Shown: positions 34,106 to 42,490, numbered from the stretch's first letter. The stretch: DNA of 64,000 nucleotides from JAWVFM01 sp963739355 (GCA_963739355.1 CAVUAD010000005.1:124001-188000), one strand, 5' to 3'. The notes: generated by a model from the letters alone, not told the origin. Program-made: numbers and translations.

Positions 34106-34570
34106 ATGGAGGGCCCCCACCCACATCTGCCCCATGGCGCCGGACGCGGCGTGCTGGCCGGCGGCGCTCGCCGGGTGGCGGCAACCGGCATCTTCGGCCT
34201 GATGCTCGTCTCGGCGTTCTCGCTGTGGACCGTGATCCCGTTCGGCTGGATCTGGGTGGGCTCGAAGGTGTCCAAGAGCCAGGCCCCCTCGAGCGGGCCC
34301 TATGCCGTCGTCTTCTTCGGGATCGTGATCTCGATCATCATCGTCGTCCTCGTCCTCAGCTGGCTGAACCATCTCTACGAGCGGCTGATCGGGAGCACGG
34401 AGATCGAGGTCGACCGGGTTCGCCTCTGGAGGAGCCTCAGCGACGAGCGCCCCACAGTCCGCCGCTGGACGCTGTTGGAGGCCGTGATCCTGTCCTCGGT
34501 GATCTGCGCGATGCTCGCGATGAGCGTCTGGTTCCTCTTCATCGCCGGCTCGCCCCTGCCGAACCAGTAG
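34106..34570 (+). CDS. small membrane protein, unknown function
   Basis: 154 residues from ATG at 34106 with AGAGGAGG immediately upstream. Three hydrophobic segments: about 25-52 (GIFGLMLVSAFSLWTVIPFGWIWVG), 65-88 (VVFFGIVISIIIVVLVLSWL) and 125-148 (LEAVILSSVICAMLAMSVWFLF). A basic and polar cytoplasmic part lies between the second and third helix. No family recognised. Divergently transcribed from the hydroxyacyl-CoA dehydrogenase with 33 bp between start codons. Confidence 0.72.
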   Translation: MEGPHPHLPHGAGRGVLAGGARRVAATGIFGLMLVSAFSLWTVIPFGWIWVGSKVSKSQAPSSGPYAVVFFGIVISIIIVVLVLSWLNHLYERLIGSTEIEVDRVRLWRSLSDERPTVRRWTLLEAVILSSVICAMLAMSVWFLFIAGSPLPNQ

Positions 34571-34578
34571 CGCGCGAC

Positions 34579-34735
34579 CTGGCGCTTTCTCCCCGCTATC
34601 CGGGGACAACGCACCACGCCGAAAAGCAAATGTGCCCGGTTGCCTACCGAGACGCGTGCGTGAGGGACCGAGCGGCGCACTCCGGTGACATTCCTCGGAA
34701 GCCCTGGCGCTTGGTCCCCGCTATGCGGGGAGAAG
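34579..34735. repeat. two imperfect 32-bp direct repeats, each with a hairpin
   Basis: Copy 1 at 34579-34610 and copy 2 at 34704-34735 share CTGGCGCTT, then TCCCCGCTAT and CGGGGA, differing at about 6 of 32 positions. Each can fold as CCCCG-loop-CGGGG. They lie in the 251-bp gap upstream of the thiolase, copy 2 about 27 bp before the operator-like palindrome. Only two copies, 125 bp apart. Confidence 0.6.
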
Positions 34736-34761
34736 GTGCCAACGCCGGTTGTAACGGTTGA

Positions 34762-34777
34762 TTGACTCGTCAGTCAG
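34762..34777. promoter_or_regulatory. operator-like palindrome upstream of thiolase
   Basis: TTGACTCGTCAGTCAG has the form TTGACT-N4-AGTCA(A/G) and directly precedes TAGTCT (34778-34783), a candidate -10 box. The same form occurs at 37968 in front of the acyl-CoA dehydrogenase. Probably a TetR-type repressor site. Confidence 0.55.
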
Positions 34778-34821
34778 TAGTCTTAGACCAAGACTTTGGT
34801 GACGCTCTAGGAGGCACTCGA

Positions 34822-36009
34822 ATGGCGAGCAACGGAAATGGCAAGTTCGGTGGGCGCGAGGTCGTGATCGTCGAGGCGGTCCGCACTCCGATCGGCCGCG
34901 GCCACGAGGAGAAGGGCTACTACAAGGACGTCCACCCGTCGAACCTCCTCGCCAGGACCTACTCCGAGCTCATCGACCGCGCCGGCATCGACGCCTCCGA
35001 GGTGGAGGACATCGTCACGGGCTGTGTGCAGCAGTTCGGCGAGCAGGGGATGAACATCGGTCGCAACGCCTGGCTCGAGGCCGGGCTGCCGATCGAGACC
35101 CCCGCGACCACCATCGACCGCCAGTGCGGCTCCGCCCAGCAGGCCGTCAACTTCGCCGCCGCCCTGGTCGCCTCCGGCGTCCACGACGTGGCCATCGGCT
35201 CCGGTGTCGAGCACATGGGCCACATCTCCTTCGCCGACGGCATGGCCGTCCAGCAGGAGCACGGCTTCGGCTTCTCGAAGGAGCTGATGGAGCAGTACAA
35301 CCTCGTCCCGCAGGGGATCTCCGCCGAGATGATCGCCGACAAGTGGGAGATCCCCCGCTCCGAGCTCGACGAGATCGGCCTGCGCTCCCACCGGCTCGCC
35401 GCGAAGGCGACCGAGGAGGGCCGCTTCGAGCGCGAGATCGTCCCCTTCCAGGTCAACGGCGACACCTACGTCACCGACCAGGGCCCGCGCCCGGACACCA
35501 GCCTCGAGAAGCTGGCGAGCCTGAAGCCGGCCTTCAAGGAGGACGGCAAGATCACGGCCGGCAACTCCTCGCAGATCTCCGACGGCGCCGCCGCGGTGCT
35601 GCTGATGACCCGCGAGAAGGCCGAGGCCCTTGGCCTCACGCCGCGGGCCCGGATCGTCGACCAGACGGCCGTGGGTGTCGACCCGGTGATCATGCTCACC
35701 GGCCCGATCCCGGCGACGAAGAAGCTCCTCGAGCGGAACTCGATGACGGTTGACGACATCGACCTCTTCGAGGTCAACGAGGCCTTCGCCTCGGTCCTCG
35801 CCGCCTGGCGCCGCGAGCTCGAGCCCGACATGGACAAGGTCAACGTCAACGGCGGCGCGATCGCTCTCGGTCACCCGCTGGGCTCCACCGGCGCCCGCCT
35901 GATCACGACGCTCCTCCACGAGCTCGAGCGCTCCGACAAGTCGGTCGGGCTCGTGACGATGTGCTGCGGCGGCGGCCTCGGCACCGGCACCATTATTGAG
36001 CGGGTCTAA
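34822..36009 (+). CDS. thiolase (acetyl-CoA C-acyltransferase)
   Basis: 395 residues from ATG at 34822 with AGGAGG 7 nt upstream. Thiolase landmarks: VEAVRTPIGRG (near 15), the nucleophilic Cys in TIDRQCGSAQQAV (near 99), GVEHMGHI, ISDGAAAVLLM, NEAFASVLAAW, and C-terminal NVNGGAIALGHPLGSTGAR (His near 350) and CCGGGLGTGTIIE (second Cys near 383). It cleaves 3-ketoacyl-CoA with CoA to acetyl-CoA plus a shortened acyl-CoA, or runs in reverse to acetoacetyl-CoA. The operator-like palindrome at 34762 suggests control with the dehydrogenase at 38013 by fatty-acid level. Its TAA overlaps the convergent small gene as CTAA. Confidence 0.94.
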   Translation: MASNGNGKFGGREVVIVEAVRTPIGRGHEEKGYYKDVHPSNLLARTYSELIDRAGIDASEVEDIVTGCVQQFGEQGMNIGRNAWLEAGLPIETPATTIDRQCGSAQQAVNFAAALVASGVHDVAIGSGVEHMGHISFADGMAVQQEHGFGFSKELMEQYNLVPQGISAEMIADKWEIPRSELDEIGLRSHRLAAKATEEGRFEREIVPFQVNGDTYVTDQGPRPDTSLEKLASLKPAFKEDGKITAGNSSQISDGAAAVLLMTREKAEALGLTPRARIVDQTAVGVDPVIMLTGPIPATKKLLERNSMTVDDIDLFEVNEAFASVLAAWRRELEPDMDKVNVNGGAIALGHPLGSTGARLITTLLHELERSDKSVGLVTMCCGGGLGTGTIIERV

Positions 36010-36254
36010 CCCGTAATCGACCGCGGTCCTCGCGGGTCGCCGGAGTGCTGGGCGAGTGATTCGAGGCGGGCGATCTGCCGTTCGCCCTCGACGCGCACCG
36101 GGTCGCCCTCCGGCAACCCGGCGATCAGCCGGCGGACCCGATTGCGGATCTGCAGCGCGAAGTGCGGCGTCGACGGACCGGCGAGCGCGCGGATGTCGTC
36201 GACGGTGACGCCGCGCTCGCCGCTGACCCGGTCTGATCGCTCGCTCTCGCTCAT
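36006..36254 (-). CDS. small hypothetical helical protein
   Basis: 82 residues, charged, no membrane segment. Two predicted helices, VDDIRALAGPSTPHFALQIRNRVRRLI and PVRVEGERQIARLESLAQ, recall small proteins of unknown function from this group. Starts 3 bp after the CWB2-like gene stop, so likely co-transcribed with it. No family recognised. Confidence 0.6.
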   Translation of the reverse strand: MSESERSDRVSGERGVTVDDIRALAGPSTPHFALQIRNRVRRLIAGLPEGDPVRVEGERQIARLESLAQHSGDPRGPRSITG

Positions 36255-36257
36255 TGG

Positions 36258-37880
36258 CTATTGCTGCTTCGGCGTTTTCGAGCTCTTCTGCTCGCTCTCC
36301 GCGCCGGTGGGCCCGCCGACGGCGGGACCGTGGCCGGACCTTACCTTGGCGACCTCGGCGAGATCGTCGACCTGCGCCTGGAAGGGCACCGAGATCGCAC
36401 TCGCGTCGCCCATCAGCCACACGTGGTTGTAGACGGCCCGGGTCGGGTCGACGGTGTAGCCGGGCTTCAGGTCGAGGAGGAAGCTCGCGAGCGCCGGGGG
36501 CGGGGCGGCAGCGGTATCGGTCACGAGCAGCGGCCCCCAGGTGCCGCTCGCCGACAGCGGCGCCGCCGCGGCGGCGTCGAGCGGGCGCGAGGTGTTGGCG
36601 ATGACGAACCCGTGCCCGGGGTCGTTGATGTTCCAGCCGAAGGCGCCGTCGCTGAACCGGGCGAACGCAACTGCGCTCGAAACCGGGTCCGGCGCCGAGA
36701 TGCGCTTTGTCTGCGGGGCGATCTTCTTGATCGCCTTGAGCGTGGCGTCGTTGACGACGGACGGCGGCGCGAGGAGGTAGGTGGGCGTGCCCGCGTAGCG
36801 GCGGAGGCCCGCGAGCGTGGCCGTCGGGACGCTGGACTTGTCGACGAAGAGCACCGGGTCGCCGGACCGCGCGGCCCAGGACGCGGCCGGCATCGCATAC
36901 GCCGGCTCCTTCTCGCTGACCAAAACGACGTGGTCCGGTGGCGCGTTGACGAGCTTTTGCCGCAGGGCCGCGATGCCAACCGCGAGCCGCGCCGGGTCGG
37001 GTGCGCTGACGCTTGCGCTGGTGGCGCCGGCCGGGCCCTTCGCCCCGTCGATGATGAAGAGCTGCTTGTGGTCCGTCGCGGCGGAGCCGGTTGGCGCGAG
37101 CGCGCTCAGCGCGTCGGCGGTGAGCGGGGGGACCTCGTCGCGGCTGGAGATGAGGATCGGGGCACCGACCGGCGCCGCGACAAGCGCGGCCGCAGCCACT
37201 CCCGACTGCCAGCTGTCGTCGGGAATCAGCGTGACGGCCGAGGTCTTGCCGCTGGACGGGTGCACGGCGAGGGCGACGCCCGCCGCGTCCGAGGCCGGGT
37301 CCGCGCCCCCGACCCGCGTGGTGTTGTTCGTGGCGAACTCCGGGAACCCGACGTCCGCCGCGGCCGGCGTGGACTGCTGGGAGCCCTGGTGATGGACGAC
37401 GACGATCGGCGCCGGCGGCACGACCCCGGTGCCGTTGTCCTGGTCGAAGAGCGCCTTGCCGGCGAAGTAGCCGCCAACGGCAATGGCCGCCACACCCACA
37501 ACGGCTCCCGCGACGATCTCCGCACGGCGCCTGCCGGACCACCCGCCCGGCGGGGTCTCGCCGGATGCGGGCGGCTCGGCCTTCGCATCCACGTTCGCAG
37601 GCTTCTTGGGCAGCGCCGGCCGGACCGGCGGGCCGGCGGCCGGGCGCGCCGCTTCGAGCTTCTGCGTTGGCGCCTCCGTCGGGGTGGGCACCTCGGCCTG
37701 AGTCGGCGCCTCGGTCACCGGCGCGCCCTTCGCGGGCTCGGGCTCGGCGGACGGTGTCGAGCGCGCTTCGCCGCCGCTCGAGGGCAGTGTCGGGCGACCG
37801 AGGGGCTTGGGGCGCTTCGACAGCCGGCCGCGGAGACCGGAGAGCCTGGGGCGGGAGGGAAGGCGCGGGCGGCGTGCCAC
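36258..37880 (-). CDS. membrane-anchored protein with CWB2-like repeats
   Basis: About 540 residues from GTG at 37880, chosen because TACGGT lies exactly 6 nt upstream and the protein then begins with a basic ARRPRLPSRPRL. Order: Arg/Pro-rich cytoplasmic segment with Pro/Thr/Glu repeats (about 1-115), one membrane helix (about 121-141, IVAGAVVGVAAIAVGGYFAG), then a large extracellular part. That part begins TTRVGGADPASDAAGVALA and has repeated GAPILIS-type and VVLVSEKEP-type strands, like three cell-wall-binding type 2 repeats. Such repeats bind secondary wall polymers. It ends in a polar Ser/Lys tail. The role is probably linking membrane and wall. Confidence 0.72.
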   Translation of the reverse strand: MARRPRLPSRPRLSGLRGRLSKRPKPLGRPTLPSSGGEARSTPSAEPEPAKGAPVTEAPTQAEVPTPTEAPTQKLEAARPAAGPPVRPALPKKPANVDAKAEPPASGETPPGGWSGRRRAEIVAGAVVGVAAIAVGGYFAGKALFDQDNGTGVVPPAPIVVVHHQGSQQSTPAAADVGFPEFATNNTTRVGGADPASDAAGVALAVHPSSGKTSAVTLIPDDSWQSGVAAAALVAAPVGAPILISSRDEVPPLTADALSALAPTGSAATDHKQLFIIDGAKGPAGATSASVSAPDPARLAVGIAALRQKLVNAPPDHVVLVSEKEPAYAMPAASWAARSGDPVLFVDKSSVPTATLAGLRRYAGTPTYLLAPPSVVNDATLKAIKKIAPQTKRISAPDPVSSAVAFARFSDGAFGWNINDPGHGFVIANTSRPLDAAAAAPLSASGTWGPLLVTDTAAAPPPALASFLLDLKPGYTVDPTRAVYNHVWLMGDASAISVPFQAQVDDLAEVAKVRSGHGPAVGGPTGAESEQKSSKTPKQQ

Positions 37881-37886
37881 GCGCGA

Positions 37887-37892
37887 ACCGTA
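37887..37892 (-). promoter_or_regulatory. -10 box (TACGGT) of probable leaderless promoter
   Basis: TACGGT ends 6 nt before the GTG at 37880 and decides the start of the CWB2-like gene. Confidence 0.45.
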
Positions 37893-37956
37893 GCCGCACG
37901 GCATGACGAGCGGCTGCGGTGCCGCCAATGGTGGCACGCGCGTCCCTCCGGACCCC

Positions 37957-37962
37957 TAGACT
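37957..37962 (+). promoter_or_regulatory. candidate -10 box (TAGACT) of the acyl-CoA dehydrogenase
   Basis: TAGACT lies 5 nt before the palindrome at 37968, so the palindrome would cover the transcription start. Confidence 0.4.
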
Positions 37963-37967
37963 CCCGG

Positions 37968-37983
37968 TTGACTGACCAGTCAA
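37968..37983. promoter_or_regulatory. operator palindrome upstream of acyl-CoA dehydrogenase
   Basis: TTGACTGACCAGTCAA is a near-perfect 16-bp palindrome (TTGACTG-AC-CAGTCAA). It matches the site at 34762 in the form TTGACT-N4-AGTCA. Position over the likely transcription start fits repression by a TetR-family fatty-acid regulator. Confidence 0.65.
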
Positions 37984-38012
37984 TCGACCGCGGGCGAGCC
38001 GGGGAGGACACA

Positions 38013-39371
38013 TTGCACTTCGCACTCAACGACGACCAGCTCGAGTACAAGGCACTCTGCCGGCGCTTCTCGTCCGAGGTGATCCGCCCCGTCGCGCGCA
38101 AGCACGACGCGGAGGAGTCCACGCCTTACGAGGTCATCAAGGCCGCCCGCGAATGGGGCCTGCACGGCATCGACTCCATCCAGCGCTTCGGGACCGACCC
38201 GGAGGGGCAGCTCGGCGTCATCTACGCCGAGGAGCTCCACTGGGGCTGCGCCGGCATCGCCCTCGCCATCTCCGGCTCGAGCCTCGCCGCCGCCGGCATC
38301 GCCTCGTCCGGCACCCCCGAGCAGATCGCCAAGTGGGTCCCCGAGTGCATGGGGCTCGGCGACGAGATCAAGCTCGGCGCCTACGCCGTCACCGAGCCGC
38401 AGGCGGGCTCCGACGTCAAGAGCCTGCGCTCCACGGCCAAGCTCGACGGCGAGGAGTGGGTCCTGAACGGCACCAAGGTCTTCATCACCAACGGCGGCAT
38501 CGCCGACGTCCACGTGGTCGTTGCCACCGTCGACCCGGAGCTCGGCCACCGCGGCCAGGCCTCCTTCGTCGTCGGGCCGAACACGCCCGGGCTGAAGCAG
38601 GGCAAGAAGGAGTCCAAGCTCGGCATCAGGGCGTCACACACCGCCGAGGTCATCCTCGAGGACTGCCGCATCCCCGCCGACAACCTCCTGGGCGGGATGG
38701 AGAAGCTGGAGCGCAAGCTCGCGCGCGCCCGTTCCGGCGAATCGTCCGGTCGTGCCTCCGGGGCGCTCGCCACCTTCGAGCTCACCCGCCCGGTCGTCGG
38801 CGCGTCGGCCCTCGGCATCGCCCAGGCCTCCTACGAGTGGACCGTGGAGTACCTGCTCAGCGAGAACGTGATCGCCGATCCGCTCGAGCTCCTGCTCGAC
38901 GAGAGCTCCAGCGCCGGCAAGCCGCCGCTCGAGCGCCAGGGCGTTCAGCAGCGCCTCGCCGACGTCGCGACCGAGATCGACGGGGCGCGGCTCCTCGTGC
39001 AGCGCGCGGCCTGGATGGGCCGCAACGGCGTCCCGCTGACGCGCGGTCAGGGCTCGATGTCGAAGCTGAAGGGCGGCGACGTCGCGATGTGGGCCACGCG
39101 CACCTGCATGGACCTCGTCGGCCCCTTCGCGCAGAGCGCCGACTGCCCGCTCGAGAAGTGGTTCCGCGACGCCAAGATCTACCAGCTGTTCGAGGGCACG
39201 GCCGAGATCCAGCGCCAGGTCGTCTCCCGGATGCAGGTCGCCGAGATGCAGCGCGAGCTGGCCGAGCGCCTGGACGCAGCAAACGTCGCCTCGCAGAGCG
39301 GCAACGGCACGGCGACGAACGGCGGAGACCCCGCCGTCGCCGTCGGGACGCCGGTCGGCGCGGCAAGCTGA
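38013..39371 (+). CDS. acyl-CoA dehydrogenase
   Basis: 452 residues from TTG at 38013, supported by GGGGAGGAC 6-7 nt upstream. Motifs: YAVTEPQAGSDVKSLRSTA (near 125), KVFITNGGIADVHVV (near 152), RIPADNLLGG, PLERQGVQQRLADVATEI and YQLFEGTAEIQRQVVSRM with the catalytic Glu in FEGT (near 395). Relative to the 389-residue enzyme at 16836 it has an insertion (KLERKLARARSGESSGRASG) and a longer C-terminal Ala/Gly/Asn tail. It catalyses the first beta-oxidation step. The palindrome at 37968 links its control to the thiolase. Confidence 0.93.
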   Translation: MHFALNDDQLEYKALCRRFSSEVIRPVARKHDAEESTPYEVIKAAREWGLHGIDSIQRFGTDPEGQLGVIYAEELHWGCAGIALAISGSSLAAAGIASSGTPEQIAKWVPECMGLGDEIKLGAYAVTEPQAGSDVKSLRSTAKLDGEEWVLNGTKVFITNGGIADVHVVVATVDPELGHRGQASFVVGPNTPGLKQGKKESKLGIRASHTAEVILEDCRIPADNLLGGMEKLERKLARARSGESSGRASGALATFELTRPVVGASALGIAQASYEWTVEYLLSENVIADPLELLLDESSSAGKPPLERQGVQQRLADVATEIDGARLLVQRAAWMGRNGVPLTRGQGSMSKLKGGDVAMWATRTCMDLVGPFAQSADCPLEKWFRDAKIYQLFEGTAEIQRQVVSRMQVAEMQRELAERLDAANVASQSGNGTATNGGDPAVAVGTPVGAAS

Positions 39372-39426
39372 CCGCATAGACGCGCACTCGCATCTCGACG
39401 CAAGCCGCCGGGAGAACCGGCGGCGC

Positions 39427-40281
39427 ATGGTCCAGGCCCTCTGGGTCAACATCGCGCTGACCGCGATCGAGGTAGCCGGCGGCATCGTCACCGGGTCGCT
39501 GGCGCTGCTCGCCGACGCAGGCCATGTGCTCTCGGACGTCGGCGCGATCGGCCTCGCGCTCGCGGCCGGGATGCTCGCGACACGCTCCGGCTCCTCACGG
39601 CGGACGTTCGGCTACCGGCGCAGCGAGGTTCTCGCCGCGCTGCTCAACGGGGTCGTGCTCCTCGCGATCGCCGTCGCCGTCGCCGTCGCCGCTGTGATCC
39701 GCCTCTCCGACCCGCCCGACGTCAAGGGCGGCGGAGTCCTCGTGCTCGGGGTCGTCGCGCTCGCGGGCAACGCGCTGGCCACCTGGCTGCTCGCCATGGG
39801 CGACCGCGAGGACCTGAACCTCGAAGCCGTCCTGCGGCACTCCGCCGCGGATGCCCTCGGCGCGCTCGCGGTTGTCGTCTCCGGGGCCGTCATCCTCGCC
39901 GGCGGTCCTCACGCCGTCGACCCCATCGCGGGCATCGTGATCGCGATCATGATCGCCGCCTCCTCCGTGAGGTTGATCCGCGACCCGGTCAACGTCCTCA
40001 TGGAGGCCGCGCCGCCGGGCGTCGACGTGGAGGGGCTCGGCAACGCGATCTGCGGCGTCGCCGGCGTGACGCAGGTGCACGAGCTCCACGTCTGGACGGT
40101 CACGCCGGGCTTCGAGACGCTCGCCGCGCACGTCGTGGTCGCTCGCGGCGAGGATCGGGATCGTGCCCGGCAGCTGGTCGAGTACGAGCTGCGCGAGCGG
40201 TTCGGCATCGATCACACGACGCTGCAGATGGAGGAGGAGGCCGACCCCGGCCCGCTTCGCATCGACGTGGATCCGGGCTGA
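39427..40281 (+). CDS. cation diffusion facilitator (CDF) metal exporter
   Basis: 284 residues with six hydrophobic helices. The Zn-binding residues appear as ALLADAGHVLSDVGAI (H-x3-D in helix 2, near 35) and AVLRHSAADALGAL (H-x3-D in helix 5, near 138). A cytoplasmic C-terminal domain contains VTQVHELHVWTVTPGFETLAAHVVV. It should export Zn2+ or similar divalent metals in exchange for protons, like CzcD/ZitB. The protein starts close to the first helix; the frame upstream reads DAHSHLDASRRENRRR with His residues typical of CDF N-termini but no start codon, so a few residues may be missing. Confidence 0.93.
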   Translation: MVQALWVNIALTAIEVAGGIVTGSLALLADAGHVLSDVGAIGLALAAGMLATRSGSSRRTFGYRRSEVLAALLNGVVLLAIAVAVAVAAVIRLSDPPDVKGGGVLVLGVVALAGNALATWLLAMGDREDLNLEAVLRHSAADALGALAVVVSGAVILAGGPHAVDPIAGIVIAIMIAASSVRLIRDPVNVLMEAAPPGVDVEGLGNAICGVAGVTQVHELHVWTVTPGFETLAAHVVVARGEDRDRARQLVEYELRERFGIDHTTLQMEEEADPGPLRIDVDPG

Positions 40282-40390
40282 TCCGTGCCTGACACCGCCC
40301 TGCAAAGCCCGTTGCAGCGGCCGTAACAAATGTTAAGGAATGCTCGTAATTGGGCTTCCGCTGGTACTCTGGCGCGCCTCACCTCTGCCC

Positions 40391-41608
40391 ATGGCCGAGT
40401 CGAACATCCGCGCCCACATCCGCCTTCCCGCCCTACTCGCCGCGCTCGCGCTGGCTGTCGCTGCGCTTGTCCTCGGGCTGCGCGCCGCCGCGCCGGCGCA
40501 TGCCCAGGACCTGCAGTCGCAGCTCGACCAGAAGAAGTCACAGCTCGACCAGAAGCGCCAGCGAGAGGGCGTCCTCTCGACGACGATCAAACGGATGAAC
40601 GAGCGGATCTCCGAGCTCCAGGGCCAGGTGGCGACCCTCGAGAACCGGGTCGCGATCGTGAACGCCGAGCTTGCCCGCAAGGAGGCCGAGCTCAAGAACG
40701 ACCAGCAGCAGCTGGTGATCCAGCGGGCGCGGCTGAAGCGCGACCTGAAGATCCTCTCGGCGCGGCTCGTGGCCATCTACAAGTCCGACACGCCGGACGT
40801 GATCTCGGTGATCCTGAACGCGCACGGCTTCGATGACCTGCTGACGCGCTACGACTACCTGCGCCGGATCGAGCAGAACGACACGGACGTCGCGACGCGG
40901 GTCCGCGACCTCCGCGACCAGACACGGGCCACCGTCACGCGCGTCAAGGGGGAACGCGACACGATCGCGTCGCGGAAGGCGGAGCTCGAGCGGACCCAGG
41001 TCGAGCTCCAGAGCCGCCAGTCGGCCCTGTCGAGCGCTCGCGCCGACCAGCAGCAGGCGCTCAGCCAGGTGAAGTCGAGCGCGTCCGACCTGGAGGGCGA
41101 CGTCTCCAAGCTGCAGGACCAGATCGCCGCGCAGGTCGCGGCAGCCCAGCAGGCCGCCGCTTCGTCGAGCTCACCCTCGGCGCCGGTCCTGCCGGCCGCG
41201 CCGGTTGGCGCGCAGAGCGCGCAGGGCTTCATCTGGCCGGTGAACGGACCGGTGGTCTCGCCCTTCGGGCCGCGGACGATCAACGGCGGCTACGAGTTCC
41301 ACCCCGGGATCGACATCGCCGTGCCAACCGGCACGCCGATCCGTGCGGCCGCCGACGGCACCGTGATCCTCGAGCAGTCGGAGGCCGAGAGCGGCGGGTA
41401 CGGGAACTACACCTGCATCGACCACGGCGGCGGCATCTCCACCTGCTACGCGCATCAGGAGAGCTTCGCCGTGTCGATGGGCGAGCACGTCCAGCAGGGT
41501 CAGGTCATCGGCTACAGCGATTGCACCGGCTACTGCTTCGGTCCGCACGTCCATTTCGAGGTGCGGATCAACGGCCAGGTGACGGACCCGATCCCTTATT
41601 TGCCGTAG
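40391..41608 (+). CDS. secreted M23 peptidase with coiled-coil (murein hydrolase)
   Basis: 405 residues from ATG at 40391. Signal peptide LPALLAALALAVAALVLGLRAAAPAHAQ, then a long coiled coil (about 37-230; Gln/Glu/Arg-rich heptads) as in EnvC/PcsB-type proteins. A short Ala/Ser/Pro linker precedes the M23 domain (about 285-400) with HPGIDIAVPTGTPIRA (His and Asp), and GPHVHFEV (second metal His pair). Four Cys in CIDHGGGISTCYAH and SDCTGYCFG probably stabilise the active-site region. It should cut peptidoglycan cross-bridges during cell separation. TACTCT at 40365-40370 is a candidate -10. Confidence 0.93.
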   Translation: MAESNIRAHIRLPALLAALALAVAALVLGLRAAAPAHAQDLQSQLDQKKSQLDQKRQREGVLSTTIKRMNERISELQGQVATLENRVAIVNAELARKEAELKNDQQQLVIQRARLKRDLKILSARLVAIYKSDTPDVISVILNAHGFDDLLTRYDYLRRIEQNDTDVATRVRDLRDQTRATVTRVKGERDTIASRKAELERTQVELQSRQSALSSARADQQQALSQVKSSASDLEGDVSKLQDQIAAQVAAAQQAAASSSSPSAPVLPAAPVGAQSAQGFIWPVNGPVVSPFGPRTINGGYEFHPGIDIAVPTGTPIRAAADGTVILEQSEAESGGYGNYTCIDHGGGISTCYAHQESFAVSMGEHVQQGQVIGYSDCTGYCFGPHVHFEVRINGQVTDPIPYLP

Positions 41609-41681
41609 ACGTCTGGGGTAATCACCCGGCCTGCGGCTGAGCGGGCCTTCCAACCTGCGCCGGCCGCGGAATGGTTGCGAT

Positions 41682-41793
41682 TAGAATGGCGCGGCCGCGG
41701 GAACCCAGCCGGTAGCGGCACGAAGGCGCCGAAGGATCGGAGGCCTTCGATTGGGGGCTCCGCGTCTGTGGACGCTTGTCTTTCTTGGGGACG
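41682..41793 (+). promoter_or_regulatory. structured leader with terminator-like hairpin
   Basis: A -10 box TAGAAT (41682-41687) would start an about 100-nt leader. It contains CGAAGG/CCTTCG (41730-41735 with 41744-41749) and GCGTC-TGTG-GACGC (41762-41775) followed by a T-rich TTGTCTTTCTT, like an attenuator just before the coding region. No known riboswitch class fits. Confidence 0.4.
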
Positions 41794-42462
41794 ATGGAAC
41801 CGATGACCGCCACCACAGCTTCGAGGACCAACCTTCGCGCTTGGGCTGCCGGGACCGGCGCGACCAGCGCCCTGGTTGGCGCCGCCTGCATCGTGTTCCT
41901 CTCCGCCGCCGCCTTCGTGAGCTTCAACGGTCTCGTCGTCGGCGGGACCAGCAACCCCTCCACCGAGAGCGTCACCCTCTCTGGGACGACGGCGCCGGCC
42001 GCTGCGGCGAAGGCCGCGGCCCCGGCGACCGGGGCTGTCGCGCGGTCCCCGCACGGAGCTGCCTCAGGCGCTGCCGGCGGCGCTCAGGGGCGCGCTGGGC
42101 GCGGCAGCGACCCGGGTGGCACCGGCTCCGACCCGGCGGGCCCGAAGACCGACTCCACCGTCCCGCCCGGCACTGTCGCCCCGCCATCCGGCGGCACCGT
42201 CACCGCGCCGACCGGCTCCACGGATCCCTCGGGCGGCAGCTCCGGGCCGGTCACCTCCGCGACCAACAGCGTTGAGGGCGCGACCGGGACAAGCAGCCTC
42301 AGCGGCACCACCGATCCGATCACGAGCACGGTCGACGGCACCGTCGGCCATGTGACCGGCACCGTCCACGGCGTGGTCCAGAGCCCGCCGGTCAACGCGG
42401 CCGGTGGCAACGTCGGCCACACGGTCACCACCATCACCGGTCCAATCCTCGGCGGCGGCTGA
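41794..42462 (+). CDS. membrane-anchored low-complexity protein
   Basis: 222 residues from ATG at 41794 (41803 also possible). One hydrophobic segment near residues 20-45 (TSALVGAACIVFLSAAAFVSF), then a long Ser/Thr/Gly/Pro/Ala-rich region without clear domains, including GTVHGVV and VGHTVTTITG near the end. It is probably exported with an N-terminal anchor and could be a spacer or glycosylated wall protein. No family recognised. The long structured leader in front of it is unusual for this window. Confidence 0.65.
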   Translation: MEPMTATTASRTNLRAWAAGTGATSALVGAACIVFLSAAAFVSFNGLVVGGTSNPSTESVTLSGTTAPAAAAKAAAPATGAVARSPHGAASGAAGGAQGRAGRGSDPGGTGSDPAGPKTDSTVPPGTVAPPSGGTVTAPTGSTDPSGGSSGPVTSATNSVEGATGTSSLSGTTDPITSTVDGTVGHVTGTVHGVVQSPPVNAAGGNVGHTVTTITGPILGGG

Positions 42463-42490
42463 GTCCGTACGTCCGGCCCGCGGCCGCCCT

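Noticed and set aside
34579..34735. Possible CRISPR array (hairpin repeats CCCCGctatnCGGGG)
   Set aside because: Only two imperfect copies, 93 bp apart, no third repeat in the expected phase and no cas genes.
34807..38025. A 1072-residue open frame on the minus strand, antisense to the thiolase
   Set aside because: Low-complexity Arg/Ala/Gly-rich translation typical of GC-rich shadow frames; the thiolase and CWB2-like genes explain the region.
39373..39426. His-containing N-terminal extension of the CDF exporter
   Set aside because: The frame reads DAHSHLDASRRENRRR but contains no ATG, GTG or TTG, so the ATG at 39427 is kept.
41720..41775. Glycine-riboswitch-like CGCCGAAGG in the leader at 41.7 kb
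   Set aside because: The partner motifs (GGAGAG upstream, CTCTCAGG downstream) are absent, so only a generic structured leader is claimed.
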